From Yponomeuta sedellus (lineage: Eukaryota; Arthropoda; Insecta; Lepidoptera; Yponomeutidae), in assembly GCA_934045075.1 (NCBI GenBank), contig OW203731.1:16755570-16819569 (forward strand): a stretch of DNA of 64,000 bases, in the 5' to 3' direction. The notes under the pieces are model-generated. The model was given only the letters and a program-made list of their open reading frames with translations, was not told where the DNA came from and ran no database searches. A program made the translations under genes and the position numbers. Shown piece after piece: positions 29,144 to 40,069 of the stretch. Within the stretch, counting starts at the first letter, position 1. Each line of letters starts with the position of its first letter.

Positions 29144-31331
29144 TTAACGTTCCGTCGGCGAAATGTATGTACTTTGAAAATTTGCTGTTTGATACCCATA
29201 TGATGGTTGGTGAGACGTTGATGGGCCACTCACATATGATGATGTTTGTCCATACCGCATTTCATCTATAATTTGTATAACTTTACTTTGGAAACGGAGA
29301 GTTTCTTGGTCGGAAAATTCTTGAATAGATGGCAATATAGCTCTGAAAAAGGACATATGGCGATTTTCCGGCTCCTTGAGAAGTTTTAGTCCTTCTCTTT
29401 CAAACTCATCCATTTGCATTGCCCTATTGCGCGCGACTGGAACATAGCGCGGAGTGTTGTCTGTGGTAATGTCATAATTTGTAGACGTAGATTCATTGTT
29501 GATTTCTCTGGGCGAGTCTAAGCTAGATTTGGTGGCATTTTGTTCCACTTTTCTCAAAAAAAGAAGTTGATTGTATAAATACTTCTTCAGTTTCGTAGCG
29601 CCCGAGCCCGATTTTGATGCTTCTTTTAATTTTTTTGAATATCTGAAGTAATTATCTTTTACACTTCTCCATTTCTTTATTAAATCATTACCTGCAAAAC
29701 CAATAGTAAACATGATTTAATAATTTATACATAGTGAATTTCTCGATAAAATTTAATGACATATTCAGATATCGTTAACAAACACTATGTGACCGACTCT
29801 GGAATCGTGAAAATATAACAGCTGTTACATACAAAAAGCAATACCTGCTGAATCAAAATGTATGCAACAGCTGCTATTTTTTTCGCGATTCCAGAATTAA
29901 TTGGTTACATAGAGAAAGTTATTTGCTATCGATGTCTGAATATGTCAGTATTTTTTTCGGGTATCTTTCTATCTCATAAATGCATATTATAATAATTATT
30001 TTCGTTTCAGATACCTAGGAAGTGGAAATTCAATAACTGATTTACATTTCAAATTCAAACGGGGAAAATCTACTATTGCATATATGATACAAAGAGTTTG
30101 TCGTGCTATATGGACCAATCTTCTTCGAGACAACATCCCTGAACTGACAACTGAAAGTTTCCAAACAATAGCGAGGGGTTTTGATGTAAAGGCAAATTTT
30201 TCTCACTGTTTTGGTGCCATCGACGGCAAACACATCCGCGTGTGTAATCCTGCAAATAGTGGCTCACTTTAGACTTTTTTTCGATTGTGTTGCTAGCTAT
30301 TGTGGATTCAAATTACAAATTCGTATTTGTCGACATCGGTGCATACGGAAAAGAATGCGATTCAACCATATTACAAAATTCTAAACTGTACGAGCTAATG
30401 ATTAACAACAACTTACCACTACCTCAACCCCAGCCACTCTCTGGTAGCAATATACCAACCCCGTATGTATTTGTGGGTGACGAAGCTTTTGGACTGAGCA
30501 AACATATTATGCGTCCATATGGCGGTCAAAATCTCGACTTACAACAAAAGGTTTTCAATTACCGTCTAAGCAGAACCAGAAGATATGTCGAATGCGCTTT
30601 TGGGATTATGGCTAACAAATGGCGCATTTTTCACAGACCGATAGACGTGTCCTATGACTTCGCTACTGACATTATAAAAGCATGTTGTGTATTACACAAT
30701 TTTGTCGCTGATCGAGATGGTTTTAGACAAAGAGATAAATTTGCTATAAGTGTTGATGAATTTCTCCCAATACAACCCGTACATGAAGAACAGACAGCAC
30801 CGAATGTCATAAGACAGCAATATGCGACCTATTTTATGACTAGAGGAACTCTGCCTTGGCAGCTAAATAAGGTATAATTGTATTATGAGGGTTTTCAAGA
30901 TTTTCTTGCACCGCCAATTCCGCGATCAGTAAAAAAATAATATTTTATACCTACTCAGCTAGTCTAGGTTAGTTTTGAGCTAAGTAATAAAATAGTACTC
31001 ACGCTAATCTAGATTCCCTTAGTTTTAAAATTTTAGAGTGTCGAGATATTAATTTTGTACTGATCGCGGAATTGGCGGTGCAAGAAAATCTTGAAAGCCC
31101 TCTTAAATAAAAAAAAAACATAAATATCTGTACTATGAACTCACCAACTTCGTTTTTTCGTTCAGCTGTGAAATTCTCGTAATCAGGAAATAAAACTTTT
31201 GATATGTCTTCCCAGGCTTTTGTTTTTAAATTTTTATTTTTAAAATCTACGTTTGACTTGTCCCATATAATTTCCATTTCCTGTATCAATGTAATCAAGT
31301 AATCTATGTCAAGTTCTTCAATGGTATTCAT
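29144..31331 (-). CDS. Harbinger-associated MADF/Myb-like DNA-binding protein, two exons
   Basis: Exon 1 is 31331-31145 ('MNTIEELDIDYLITLIQEM...'). The donor GAAGTTG^GTGAGT (31144) and acceptor TTTTGCAG^GTAATG (29692) join in compatible phase to exon 2 (29691-29144). The product is about 244 aa. The N-terminal ~95 residues form a MADF domain ('LIQEMEIIWDKS', 'KAWEDISKVLFPDY', 'NDLIKKWRSVKDNYFRYSKK'). The C-terminal half contains a BESS-like stretch ('HMSFFRAILPSIQEFSDQET'). Such proteins bind subterminal sites and recruit the transposase. The 1.45-kb intron contains the transposase relic on the opposite strand, an unusual arrangement. No stop seen. Confidence 0.68.
29757..29947. repeat. Palindromic MITE (191 bp) inside the Harbinger element
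   Basis: The arms start tgacatattcaga and pair imperfectly over ~80 bp across a short loop ('aaaaagcaatacctgctgaa'). It lies immediately 5' of the surviving transposase exon. Confidence 0.7.
30011..30877 (+). pseudogene. PIF/Harbinger transposase relic (DDE_4 type)
   Basis: It starts after a splice-acceptor-like TTTTCGTTTCAG (30010). Catalytic signatures are 'CFGAIDGKHIRV' (first Asp, ~30211-30246), 'FVGDEAFGLSKH' (second Asp, ~30470) and 'RRYVECAFGIMANKWR' (Glu, ~30580-30625). The frame is broken by a small deletion near 30268-30280, just after 'CNPANSGSL'. The N-terminal ~100 residues expected for the family (helix-turn-helix) are not found upstream, where the MITE and the MADF exon lie. 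Not functional. Confidence 0.85.
30887..31102. repeat. Palindromic MITE (216 bp) 3' of the Harbinger transposase
   Basis: Inverted ends of about 45 bp, starting gagggttttcaagattttct; nearly perfect copies lie at 30887-30931 and 31058-31102. It begins ten bases after the transposase stop. Confidence 0.88.
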
Positions 31332-31601
31332 TTTACCCTGCAAATAAAACTAAATACAAAAACGTAAAACGAAATGAGCTTTCGTGTATCCTCTCTGTCA
31401 ACGCACAAGCAACTGAGCGCTGGCGCTCCGACGTCGCACGAGTACACCCCCTCTCGCTTCGTCTCGGGGGCTGCTGTCCGTCATGTGTGCGTTGCGACGA
31501 CGCAACGCGCACAAAATAACCTTGGTTATTTGTATGTAAAACAACGCAAGGACAGCGCTGCGACGACGCAACGCAACGCAACGCGCCGTGTGGACTGGCT
31601 C

Positions 31602-32934
31602 AAACTAGTGCAAATGGATCTAAGTACATTTAGTTCGATGAATTACTATTACAGGCGTATCACACTTATTGCGGTTTTATAATTACTTCTTGTAGGCGAT
31701 TATAAGTGTAACTTACTAGAGCAAGTTTTCTCAAGTGTATTTACAACTTTGCAACATTTTTATAAGCGATCTTAGCTTTTACTGCGCCTATAATTTCGTT
31801 ATATACACGACCATAAGTCAATTTGTTAGAACAGGTGTACTGTAAGCCCAAACAAACTCCGTGTAACCTGGTATAAGCTTGGTAGTAAAACTTGGAACCA
31901 CTATGAGAGGAGTAATAGTGCTGTAAGCCTGTAAACTATGCACTACAGGAGAACTTTGTTACTTGGGCGGTAGTCTTTAATAGGAAGTAGTTCCAGGCAG
32001 TTATAATGACTCGTGCATTTATTGTCTAGCGTGAAAGCATCCTGAATACTTCGGTTAAATAATTAGAACTGGTTAAATAATTAGATTATTTGACGATGTG
32101 ATATAATGGAAGTCAAAAAAACAAAGTAGTGTAACAAAATCTTTCACATTTGCTGGATACGTTGCATTATCAGATGCAGTAACAGAAATACATTTATTCA
32201 GTAGTGTACATAATGATTCATAGCGTTTAATGATTCTGTTAATGTTTATGACGATAATTCAGGAGCAGTTGTTCTCGCCAAGTATGGAAATTTCATTAAA
32301 AATTCACAATACACAGAAGATATATATATGTATATATATATATATATATATATAGATACATATGTTATGTATATTCTGTCATTGTACTGTGTTTTTAAGT
32401 GAATAAATTATTTCAATTCAATTCAATTCAAAAAAAGATCACCAGAGCTACTATGTTCATGAATGTTTTAAGAAAAGTTATATATGTCGTTAAAGTGAAT
32501 TCAGAGGACAACGTCGCTGACATCTCACTAAGTTCTTAAGAAACGTAATGTTTTTAAAGATGAGAACAACTGTTGGACATATTACTATTATTATTATAGT
32601 AAGTTTTTGTATAACATAATATGTGCAATACAAATCTTAGGAGACGTGTTAGTTTGAGTTTGTAAATTCAATGAAATTTTATATTGGCAGCTTACTTTCT
32701 TTGTGTTTTTCATATTAGACATCTATTAATATGTAGAACATAGAAACTGACTATGTTTGCCATGTTCTTGTCTTGTGAATAATTAATAAATGTAATTTTA
32801 CAGTCTTTCTTTATAAATATATTAACCGATAGCAGTTGTTACGGGGTCCCGATTCGAGCAATTAGAAAATAAGAAAGAAAATTACATAGTGTTAGGTTCT
32901 TCCCAAAGTTGCAGAAGGTTTACCAATTTCTTAC
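31602..32934. other. Host non-coding sequence with TA microsatellite and LINE/SINE tail
   Basis: A (TA)n tract spans about 32321-32354. At 32396-32430, 'gaataaattatttcaattcaattcaattca' looks like the simple-repeat tail of a retroposon whose body cannot be defined. No gene recognised. The missing last exon of the receptor gene should be in this direction but was not found. Confidence 0.45.
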
Positions 32935-32994
32935 CGTTACATATGTAGCGTATGACACCTCGAAGATTCCAAATATTTTCATAACGACTGGAGC
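32935..32994 (-). CDS. Receptor exon E (20 codons)
   Basis: Acceptor TTTTGTTTACAG^GCTCC and donor ATGTAACG^GTAAGA. Encodes 'APVVMKIFGIFEVSYATYVT', the β-like segment that follows the conserved RAQ-type motif in odorant receptors. Phase 0 at both ends. Confidence 0.55.
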
Positions 32995-33017
32995 CTGTAA
33001 ACAAAATAATCGTTGAT

Positions 33018-33490
33018 GAGAAGACCATTCAAGTATTGATAAACTACTTGGCTAAAATAAAAGCAACTTTCCATTTTTTCATCTTACCACACGGACACAC
33101 TCTGAATATTATCAACTTTATCGTAAGATGCAGAGATCGATTTTTTTTATTTGTAGGAAAAGGATTTTGTGAAAATTTCGCGAATTCCCAAGTAATTCAT
33201 ACACAGTAGATCCCCTCCTACTTCAAAATAAGAAGACCATTCAGGTATTGACAAAGTACTTGGCCCCACTTGTCAGTCCGGTACGGCAAATGAAAATAAA
33301 AGCAACTTTCTACTGTTTTATTTTACCACACGGACACACTCTGAATATTATCAACTTTAAAAGATTACATTGAATGGATATATGATAGGATTGAAAAAGA
33401 TTACGTGAAAATTTCGCGAATTCTCAAGTTCTTCAAACTAGTATTACCTATATTCACAGTAGAACCCCTCCTCCTTCAAAATAAGAAGAC
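33018..33490. repeat. Diverged tandem duplication, ~212-bp unit
   Basis: 'aagaccattcargtattga' at 33021 recurs at 33233. Both units continue with 'aaaagcaactttc', 'accacacggacacactctga', 'gtgaaaatttcgcgaattc' and 'cacagtaga'. A third start ('aagaagactgg') appears near 33484. Confidence 0.85.
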
Positions 33491-33582
33491 TGGACACACT
33501 TGTGTATAAAGGCTGCATTTTTTCATTACCTATTGTACAATATCTAAATTATACTAATTTGGGTTCGAGACTAAACGCTCCG

Positions 33583-33745
33583 CATTCCCCCGTGGCCACG
33601 TGGTCCGACTGCCTTTATCCTACCAATCGGATGATGAACTTTTTTCCAGTTGGTCCGCTTAATCGGACTACAAGGAATTGTAATTCCTCTTTGTCCGACC
33701 GATCAGACAACATAAACTTTCTTTCCAGTAATCTAGCCAAGTAGT
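33583..33745 (+). repeat. Left inverted repeat of the composite element
   Basis: Starts 'cattcccccgtggccacgtgg'; inverted match to 40345-40507. Confidence 0.6.
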
Positions 33746-33925
33746 TCTGAAGTTCATTGCCCACCGATTCTATGTACAAAACCAGCGTCGGTGGTTTTGG
33801 ACATAGAAAAAAAAAAAGTTTAACAAAACTTAAACTTTTATTAATTTCAAGTGTCCCAACTCCACAAAATAAGTAAAACACAATTTAAAACTAATTAAAT
33901 TACAATTAATTAATGTAATTATTTG

Positions 33926-33978
33926 TAGCATGGAAAGGCTCACTTTTAATGTTTAAAAAACCGAGCCTTTCCATGCTA
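33926..33978. repeat. Perfect hairpin with 16-bp arms
   Basis: tagcatggaaaggctc (33926-33941) pairs exactly with gagcctttccatgcta (33963-33978) across a 21-base AT-rich loop. Confidence 0.85.
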
Positions 33979-34245
33979 ATCTTTTTAAAAAGGATCCGAC
34001 TTCTATATTGAAATCTATGAGCATAGTCTTAGCGCTCGAGATAAATTCATCACGTCTTATAACTTCTTTTCGACGTTTTTCGAGAAGACCACCATTCATT
34101 GTAATCAGATAAAAGTCCGGATTTTTTTTTCAAAACATTGAGACATTTGGAAGTCCAAATTTGGCTCCCTATTCCAAACTGACTTATTTTGGAGTGCCAC
34201 CCTTACAAACAATTCGTAGTTCGGATTAATTGTCCGAAGATTGAC

Positions 34246-34391
34246 TAGTTAGCGAAGAAAATATCGTCACTCTTAAGCCATTGACGCTTCATGTACAGCT
34301 CAAAATTAACAAGGCCTTCGTCATCATCTGGCATATCATTTAATATGTAGGTCCAACCATCCTTTATCAAATACGGTCTTTCAGTGGTATC
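34246..34391 (-). pseudogene. Unidentified coding relic inside the composite element
   Basis: An open minus-strand frame of 48 codons encodes 'ERPYLIKDGWTYILNDMPDD' and '...ELYMKRQWLKSDDIFFAN' before a stop. Composition is protein-like. No family recognised; probably part of the host transposon's lost gene. Confidence 0.25.
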
Positions 34392-34544
34392 ACATGTTCG
34401 TCATATATTAGTGTTAAAGGTTTACTGGCTGCCTCTTTCATTAAATAAAATGGTTTGCCAATTTCGTTTTTATGAATATCACGAGCGCAAGTATGCGTCC
34501 TGGAATTTTAAATGCGAGAATCCTGAAAGGAATTTTTATTGTAT

Positions 34545-35020
34545 TGTCGCTGTCCTATCCCGAACCATCTAGAAGCCTATCGAATAGTCGCCGCATGCTG
34601 CGTTTTAGTAAACAATAACCGCTGCAAGCAATAATGACTCGTATGTTTACTCGCATAACGTTCAAAACTCTTTGAATGGGCTACTGTTCGAGCGACGTTG
34701 CCGCGTGTACCGAGTGTAGGTACGTAGGTACGGGAATGTTCTAGAACCCTGGCCGGCGGATATAAATAGCGGCCGCCGCGGCGCGCTGTCGTTCCGTTTG
34801 GAATAGCGAAGAGTGAACTTCGAGCGAACATACCTGCGATACGAGCGATTACCTTCGATCTCAGCGATACTATTGGACTTCGATTTGACCTGCGATTGGA
34901 ATCTACGTGTGGACTTCGTGTCGTGAAGACCTGCAGACCAGAGCCTGCGTGAATAAATCCTAAGAAGTTGACATTGGCGTTTTACATCCAAATCTAGAAC
35001 CCTAGCCCGTAAAGAGGATA
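34545..35020 (+). repeat. 5' LTR
   Basis: Starts TGTCGCTGTCCTATCC and shares sequence with 38006-38477 through 'cccgtaaagagga'. Contains a TATAAATA box (34761-34768), a preceding heat-shock-element-like 'gttctagaac' (~34737-34746) and AATAAA near 34953. Confidence 0.88.
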
Positions 35021-35044
35021 CTTCTGGAGTGAGGACCAGGTCCA

Positions 35045-35340
35045 GAAGTGCTGTGGAGGCCACGCCCACTGCCCCTCAGGCCACGCCCACCGGCCATAGG
35101 GACACACCCACTGGCCCTGCCCCCAGGCCACGCCCACTGACCAAGCCACGCCCACTGCCCCCGCCCACCAGGCCACGCCCATCGAGGAGACACAGCGTAT
35201 CTGCCCAGCGGCTCCGCCCACCAGGCCACACCCACCGATCCCGTGCACCAGGCGCCGCCCACCGGTCTTGACCACCAGGTTCCACCAAGCGACCGACAGG
35301 CTCCTCCTCGTAGCCACGCCCATCTGGCCACGCCCACCGA
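35045..35340 (+). repeat. GC-rich minisatellite of 'ccacgcccac' units
   Basis: About a dozen imperfect copies of a 12-18-base unit built on GGCCACGCCCACTGG lie between the LTR and gag. A low-complexity Pro/Thr/Arg frame is open through it on the plus strand, but this need not be translated. Confidence 0.8.
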
Positions 35341-35365
35341 AGACATTAAACCTCCGTCACGTACA

Positions 35366-36560
35366 ATGGAGGTTTTGGATATGTCGTGCCTGATGGCAAT
35401 GTTGAAGGGCATGCGAGAAGAACAGAGCAAGCAGATGCAGTGCCTCCAAGAAGAACAGAGAGGCCTGCGAGAAGAACAGAGTAAGCAGATGCAGTGCCTG
35501 CAAGAAGAACAAAGAGGCCTACGAGAACAACAGAAGGCAGACCAACAGACGATCCTATCTGCCGTTACAAAGTTCAGCGATACGGTCGCTAACCTACATG
35601 AAGATGTAGAGGTGGTGACTGAACGGGTTACCAAATTAGAGGAGGACCTACAAAGTCTGAAAAACGGCCTCACTGGACTAGAGCAGGAAGTTCGGCGTAT
35701 AAAAGCTGCTGGAGTTACGTCGAGCGGAGTTGTCAGCATAAGCCAGGGGCCTAAAGTGAAGGTGCCTCCGTACGATGGTACTACGTCTAGGGTCGCCTAC
35801 CGCCAGCAGTTCCAGACTGTCGCTGCTTTAAACGGGTGGACAGACGAACAGAGCCTGACAGCCCTCACCGTAGCGCTCAGAGGTTCGGCTTTATCTGTCC
35901 TAGAGGTGCTGCCCACCTCAGGCAGCAATTTCAAGGATCTGCTGGAGGCACTTGAGGCTATATATGGGGAACGGCACCTGGAACACGTTTTCGTTTTCAC
36001 GCGACCGGATCCAGCGCCTGGGTGAAGGACTTCAACAATGGGCGTTGGAAATTGAGAAGCTGGTTCGAAAGGCGTACCCTTCTGCTGATAGTAAAATGGT
36101 GGATACGAATATATTGCAAGCCTTCGTCGACGGAATTAGGGATCTTGAAATTAGGGCTGCAGTAAAGCTTCGCCACCATTCTTAATTAAAAGAAGCTCTG
36201 GCACAAGCCCTGGAAGTTAAAGCTGTGCGTCATGATATCCGGCAAGGGTATAAGCTTCGAGAAGTTACGGAGGAGGTCAAAGAGATCAAGACACCGCCCA
36301 AGAGGAACTCCGGGCCCATGTGTTACAAGTGTGGAGAAAGAGGGCATCTGCAGTTCACGTGTACGAAGAAGGAGAGGCAACTGACCAAAACAGATGACAG
36401 ACTGGGTGCGCGTCTCAACAAAATGGAGCAGCGTTTTGAAGAGTTCGTAAAGAAGCATGACGCTCCGGCCTCCACTGTGAATCAGGGAAACGAAGCTAGG
36501 ATTCCGAAGCGAGTATTAGCTGGAGCGGAGAAAACCCAAGTAACCAGAATCTCACAAGCA
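35366..36560 (+). pseudogene. Gypsy gag, frameshifted
   Basis: From ATG 35366 the protein has an N-terminal region with a tandem 18-residue repeat ('EEQSKQMQCLQEEQRGLR' twice), a long coiled coil (to about 35720) and a capsid-like part ('VKVPPYDGTTSRVAYRQQFQ', 'ALRGSALSVLEVLP'). The frame shifts near 35995-36005 and an in-frame stop occurs at 36183-36185. A CCHC knuckle 'CYKCGERGHLQFTC' lies at about 36320-36362. Gag assembles the intracellular particle and binds RNA. Confidence 0.8.
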
Positions 36561-36639
36561 TGCAATGGGAACAAACTGTCAAGAAGGCTGAGTCCTGAAG
36601 AGTGCAAGCACCGTGCCAATCAAGAGACAAAGGAACTGC

Positions 36640-37900
36640 CATTGAGATTGACAAGAATGAGTCCATCGAGATCTTGGGAAGACGAGGCGATGAAAGAAGC
36701 ACAGGAAGATGACGAAGATGTACGGCTCATTGTCGCATGGAAGAAACGAGGCGAGGACAAACCAAGATGGTGCGAAGTCGCTCCTACTAGTGTTGTCACC
36801 AAGGCATACTGGGCTCAATGGGACAGTTTTATTCTTCAGAACGTAATACTTTACCGTAAATGGGAGAAACCTAACGGCAGAGAGTTCCATCTTCAGATAT
36901 TTGTCCCAAGAGATAAGGTACAAGATGTCCTTCGTGAAGTACATGACGGCGTGTCAGGTGGACATTTGGGCGTAAAGAGGACTTTAACAAAGATTCGAGA
37001 GAGGTTTTACTGGCTCCATTGTCGAGAAGATGTGCAAGATTGGTGCCGCAAGTGTGCTACTTGCGCCGCGGTGAAAGGCCCACCAACTAAAAGCCAAGGA
37101 AATCTGCAACTCTCTTCTCAAGTGTATTTACACCTTTGCAACAACTCAAGTGTATTTACAGAGAGGTTTTACTGACTCCATTGTCGAGAAGATGTGCAAG
37201 ATTGGTGCCGCAAGTGTGCTACTTGCGCCGCGGTGAAAGGCCCACCAACTAAAAGCCAAGGAAATCTGCAACTTTATAACGTTGGTGCGCCATGGGAACG
37301 CATTGCAGTTGATGTGGCTAGACCGTTCCCAGTAACGGAATCAGGAAATAAGTATTTCATGGTAATTATGGATTACTTTACTAAATGGCCAGAGGTATTC
37401 GCCATACCCAATCAAGAAGCCACGACTGTTGTCTCCAAGTTGACTTTTGACTGTTACCCCGCGATACAGGCTTGATCTAGTGCGGGGACCGCAATCGACC
37501 CTACGACCCCTAATTAAGTGAGTGAATTACGTTACCTACAATAATGATTGTTATTTGTAACAAGTCATTTGAAGAAGTAGTTTGCCGGTTTGGTGTGCCC
37601 TTGGAAATACTCTCAGACCAAGGCAGGAACTTTTAGTCTCAAGTATTTCAAGAACTCTGCAAAATATTGGGAATGCATAAGACTAGGACCACCCCATATC
37701 ATCCTCAATCTGACGGCATGGTAGAGAGATTTTACGAAACACTTGAGAGACATTTAGCAAAACTCGTTGACAGGCACCAGAGAGACTGGGACAAATACAT
37801 ACCGCCATTTCTTCTGGCCTACAGAACGGCAGAACATGAAAACATGAAGATAACCCCGGCGCGTGGTAACTCGGTTAAATGATGTGACGTACCGAATTCA
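36640..37900 (+). pseudogene. Gypsy integrase remnant
   Basis: The zinc-binding HHCC part ('HDGVSGGHLGVKRT...CRKCATC', about 36940-37070) comes almost directly after gag, so PR-RT-RNase H were deleted. A 113-bp piece is duplicated (36999-37111 and 37161-37273). The catalytic core follows ('ERIAVDVARPFPV', 37290) but is split by ~110 bp of unrelated sequence at about 37450-37560. The 'LSDQGRNF' and 'SDGMVERFYETL' motifs then appear. The C-terminal tail of pol survives only as ~37890-37995. Confidence 0.8.
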
Positions 37901-38005
37901 ACGGCAGCCAAGAGGTGCACAAAAAGTGGTTCACATCGACCGCTTAGCTTCTTATCACGGCAGTAATGAAGATGCTCGGGACGAGCATCTCTAAGAGGGG
38001 AGCAG

Positions 38006-38480
38006 TGTCGCGGTCCTATCCCGAACCATCTAGAAGCCTATCGAATAGTCGCCGCATGATGCGTTAGTAAACAATAAACGCTGCAAGCAATAATGACTCG
38101 TATGTCTACGCGCATAAGCATGCACTCTTTGAATGGGTTACTGTTCGAGCGACGTTGCCGCGTGTACCGAGTGTAGGTACGTAGGTACGAATGTTCTAGA
38201 ACCCTGGCCGGCGGATATAAATAGCGGCCGCCGCGGCAGCGCGCTGTCAGTTCCGTTTGGAATAGCGAAGAGTGAAATTCGAGCGAAAATACCTGCGATA
38301 CGAGCGATTACCTACGATCTCAGCGATAATATTGGACTTCGATTAGACCTGCGATTGGAATCTACGTGTGGACTTCGTGTCGTGAAGACCTGCAGACCAG
38401 AGCCTGCGTAAATAAATCCTAAGAAGTTGTAATTGGCGTTTTACATCCAAATCCAGAACCCTAGCCCGTAAAGAGGAACA
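38006..38480 (+). repeat. 3' LTR
   Basis: Copy of the 5' LTR with several substitutions and small indels. Contains TATAAATA at 38216-38223. Confidence 0.88.
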
Positions 38481-38558
38481 GAATTATTAGTTACCATTAC
38501 TGATTCTACTGGCAAGTTCCAATTATATATTTCCGATTAATATTTTGGAATATTTTAG

Positions 38559-38612
38559 ACAAAATAAGAATTATGAGTCTGTACCTGTACAGACTCATTA
38601 TTCTTATTTTGT
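38559..38612. repeat. 54-bp hairpin
   Basis: 26-bp arms ('acaaaataagaattatgagt...' and its complement) with one mismatch around a two-base loop, between the gypsy 3' LTR and the LINE. Confidence 0.88.
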
Positions 38613-38762
38613 GGAACACAACAAATTAGGCACAATAGTTAGCCAAAAATCACTTACGTGTGTAGAATAGTGCCTCTCATTTTTCTGCCTTTTCCTTACT
38701 GCACACCCAGAGAATAGATCCGCTTCTAAACGGTTTGTTGTGATAAAATTAGTATCCATTGT

Positions 38763-40069
38763 TAATTACGATACTGTCAGCCACCGTAGACTTGTATCTA
38801 AGATTTACAGTACCACCAAAGACTACCACCTTACACTGCTTATACAAGAATTGCTCAGCAATCGCAGGTTCTATGTATCCTTCCAAGGAAAAGACAGTAG
38901 ATGGCGACGACAGAAAAACGGATTGCCACAGGGCAGCGTGTTGGCTCCAATGCTGTTCAATATCTACACAAACGACCAACCCATCCTGCCAAACATGCGC
39001 CACATTCTCTTCGTCGACGATTTAGCTCTGGCGTGTCAAGAAAAATCCTTTTAAGCTGTAGAAATAGGATTAGAAGAGGCCTTGGAACTACTGTCAAAGT
39101 ACTACAGTGACAACCAACTCAAGCCAAATCCCAGCAAAACTCACCTAAGTGCGTTCCATCTAAAAAACAGCCAGGTGAATCGTAACCTGGACGTTAAATG
39201 GGAGGGTCAATACCTGGAGAATACAGCAACCCCAAAATACCTTGGCATCACCTTGGACCGAGCTCTAACCTTTAGCAACATTGTCTCAATACTAAGATGA
39301 AGATCAGTGCTCGCAATAATCTTCTAAGGAGCATGACGGGAAGCACGTGGGGTGCCCATCCACACGTATTACGGACTACTGCTTTGGCACTCAGCTACTC
39401 GGCCGCGGAGTACGCTAGCCCTGTCTGGAGTAACTCTGCGCATACTGGTCATGTCGACGTGGCCCTAAACGAGACTTGCCGTCTCATCACGGGCTGCTTG
39501 AGACCGACTCCGACCGCCAAGCTACATTTGCTTGCCGGAATAGCGCCACCAGCAATTCGTAGAGAGGCTGCCGCTGCTACTGAACGGTGGAGACAAGCAA
39601 ATGATGACCGGCATCCAATGCATAGACATGTCCCAACGAAAAAGCGGCTAAAGTCCCGGAAAAGTTTCACTACTTTTAAGCCACTTGACGGGGAAACACC
39701 GGCGGAACTTCGACTGCGTAGGTGGAGGGAGCAGACAAAACACCTTCCTGACTTCATAAAGCCGGTGGAGTCAATACCACCTGGAGGGCATGAGCAGTGG
39801 GGAGTATGGAGATCGCTGAACCGTCTGCGCGCTGGTGTTGCTCGATCCAGAGATAACCTAAAAAGATGGGGGATCCTGCCCGAAGATGCTGACATCTTGT
39901 GCCGATGTGGAGCTGTACAAACCACAATGCATCTTTGTGTCTGCCCTGAAGCTCCACAGTGCAGTTTGCGGGATCTCATGGAGGCATTACCCGGCGCGCT
40001 CGCAGTGGCGCGGTTTTGGGAGCGAGATGTCTGAGAGGAGGGTGGCGCTTTCGACACGAAAGAAGAAGA
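38763..40069 (+). mobile_element. 5'-truncated LINE with perfect 12-bp target duplication
   Basis: AGTATCCATTGT occurs at 38751-38762 and 40070-40081. Between them is 1.3 kb starting within RT motif A ('NYDTVSHRRLVSKIY'), then 'NGLPQGSVLAPMLFNIY' and 'LFVDDLALACQ'. It ends in a Cys-rich tail ('LCRCGAVQTTMHLCVCPE'). The frame carries two stops (39052-39054 and 39298-39300). It closes with a 'gaaagaagaagaa' tail rather than pure poly(A). The clade is uncertain (Jockey/R1-like). Inserted in the composite transposon. Confidence 0.88.

Larger units (their letters stand above)
29032..31601. mobile_element. PIF/Harbinger DNA transposon with accessory MADF gene
   Basis: About 45-bp inverted ends start GAGCCAGTCCACACGGCGCG and continue with GCGTTGCGTT repeats. 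The right end (31555-31601) is the reverse complement with few changes. Inside are a DDE transposase relic (plus strand) and a two-exon MADF-domain gene (minus strand), the two-gene set known for this superfamily. The expected 3-bp TWA duplication is not clearly preserved (TAA left, AAA right). Two palindromic MITEs are nested in it. Confidence 0.82.
34545..38480 (+). mobile_element. Gypsy-type LTR retrotransposon with most of pol deleted
   Basis: Direct LTRs of about 475 bp (34545-35020 and 38006-38480) both begin TGTCGC. A polypurine tract (aagaggggagcag) directly precedes the 3' LTR. Between them lie gag with a CCHC knuckle and an integrase remnant. Protease, RT and RNase H are absent. A clear target duplication was not found. 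Confidence 0.85.

Noticed and set aside
29032..31604. A clean TWA target duplication for the Harbinger element
   Set aside because: Flanks read TAA and AAA; not identical, so not claimed.
34994..35739. Long Gly/Trp- and Ser/Cys-rich minus-strand ORFs
   Set aside because: Shadows of the GC-rich minisatellite and gag; composition follows the repeat.
34540..38485. A target-site duplication for the gypsy element at 34.5-38.5 kb
   Set aside because: No 4-6-bp direct repeat fits any plausible LTR end.
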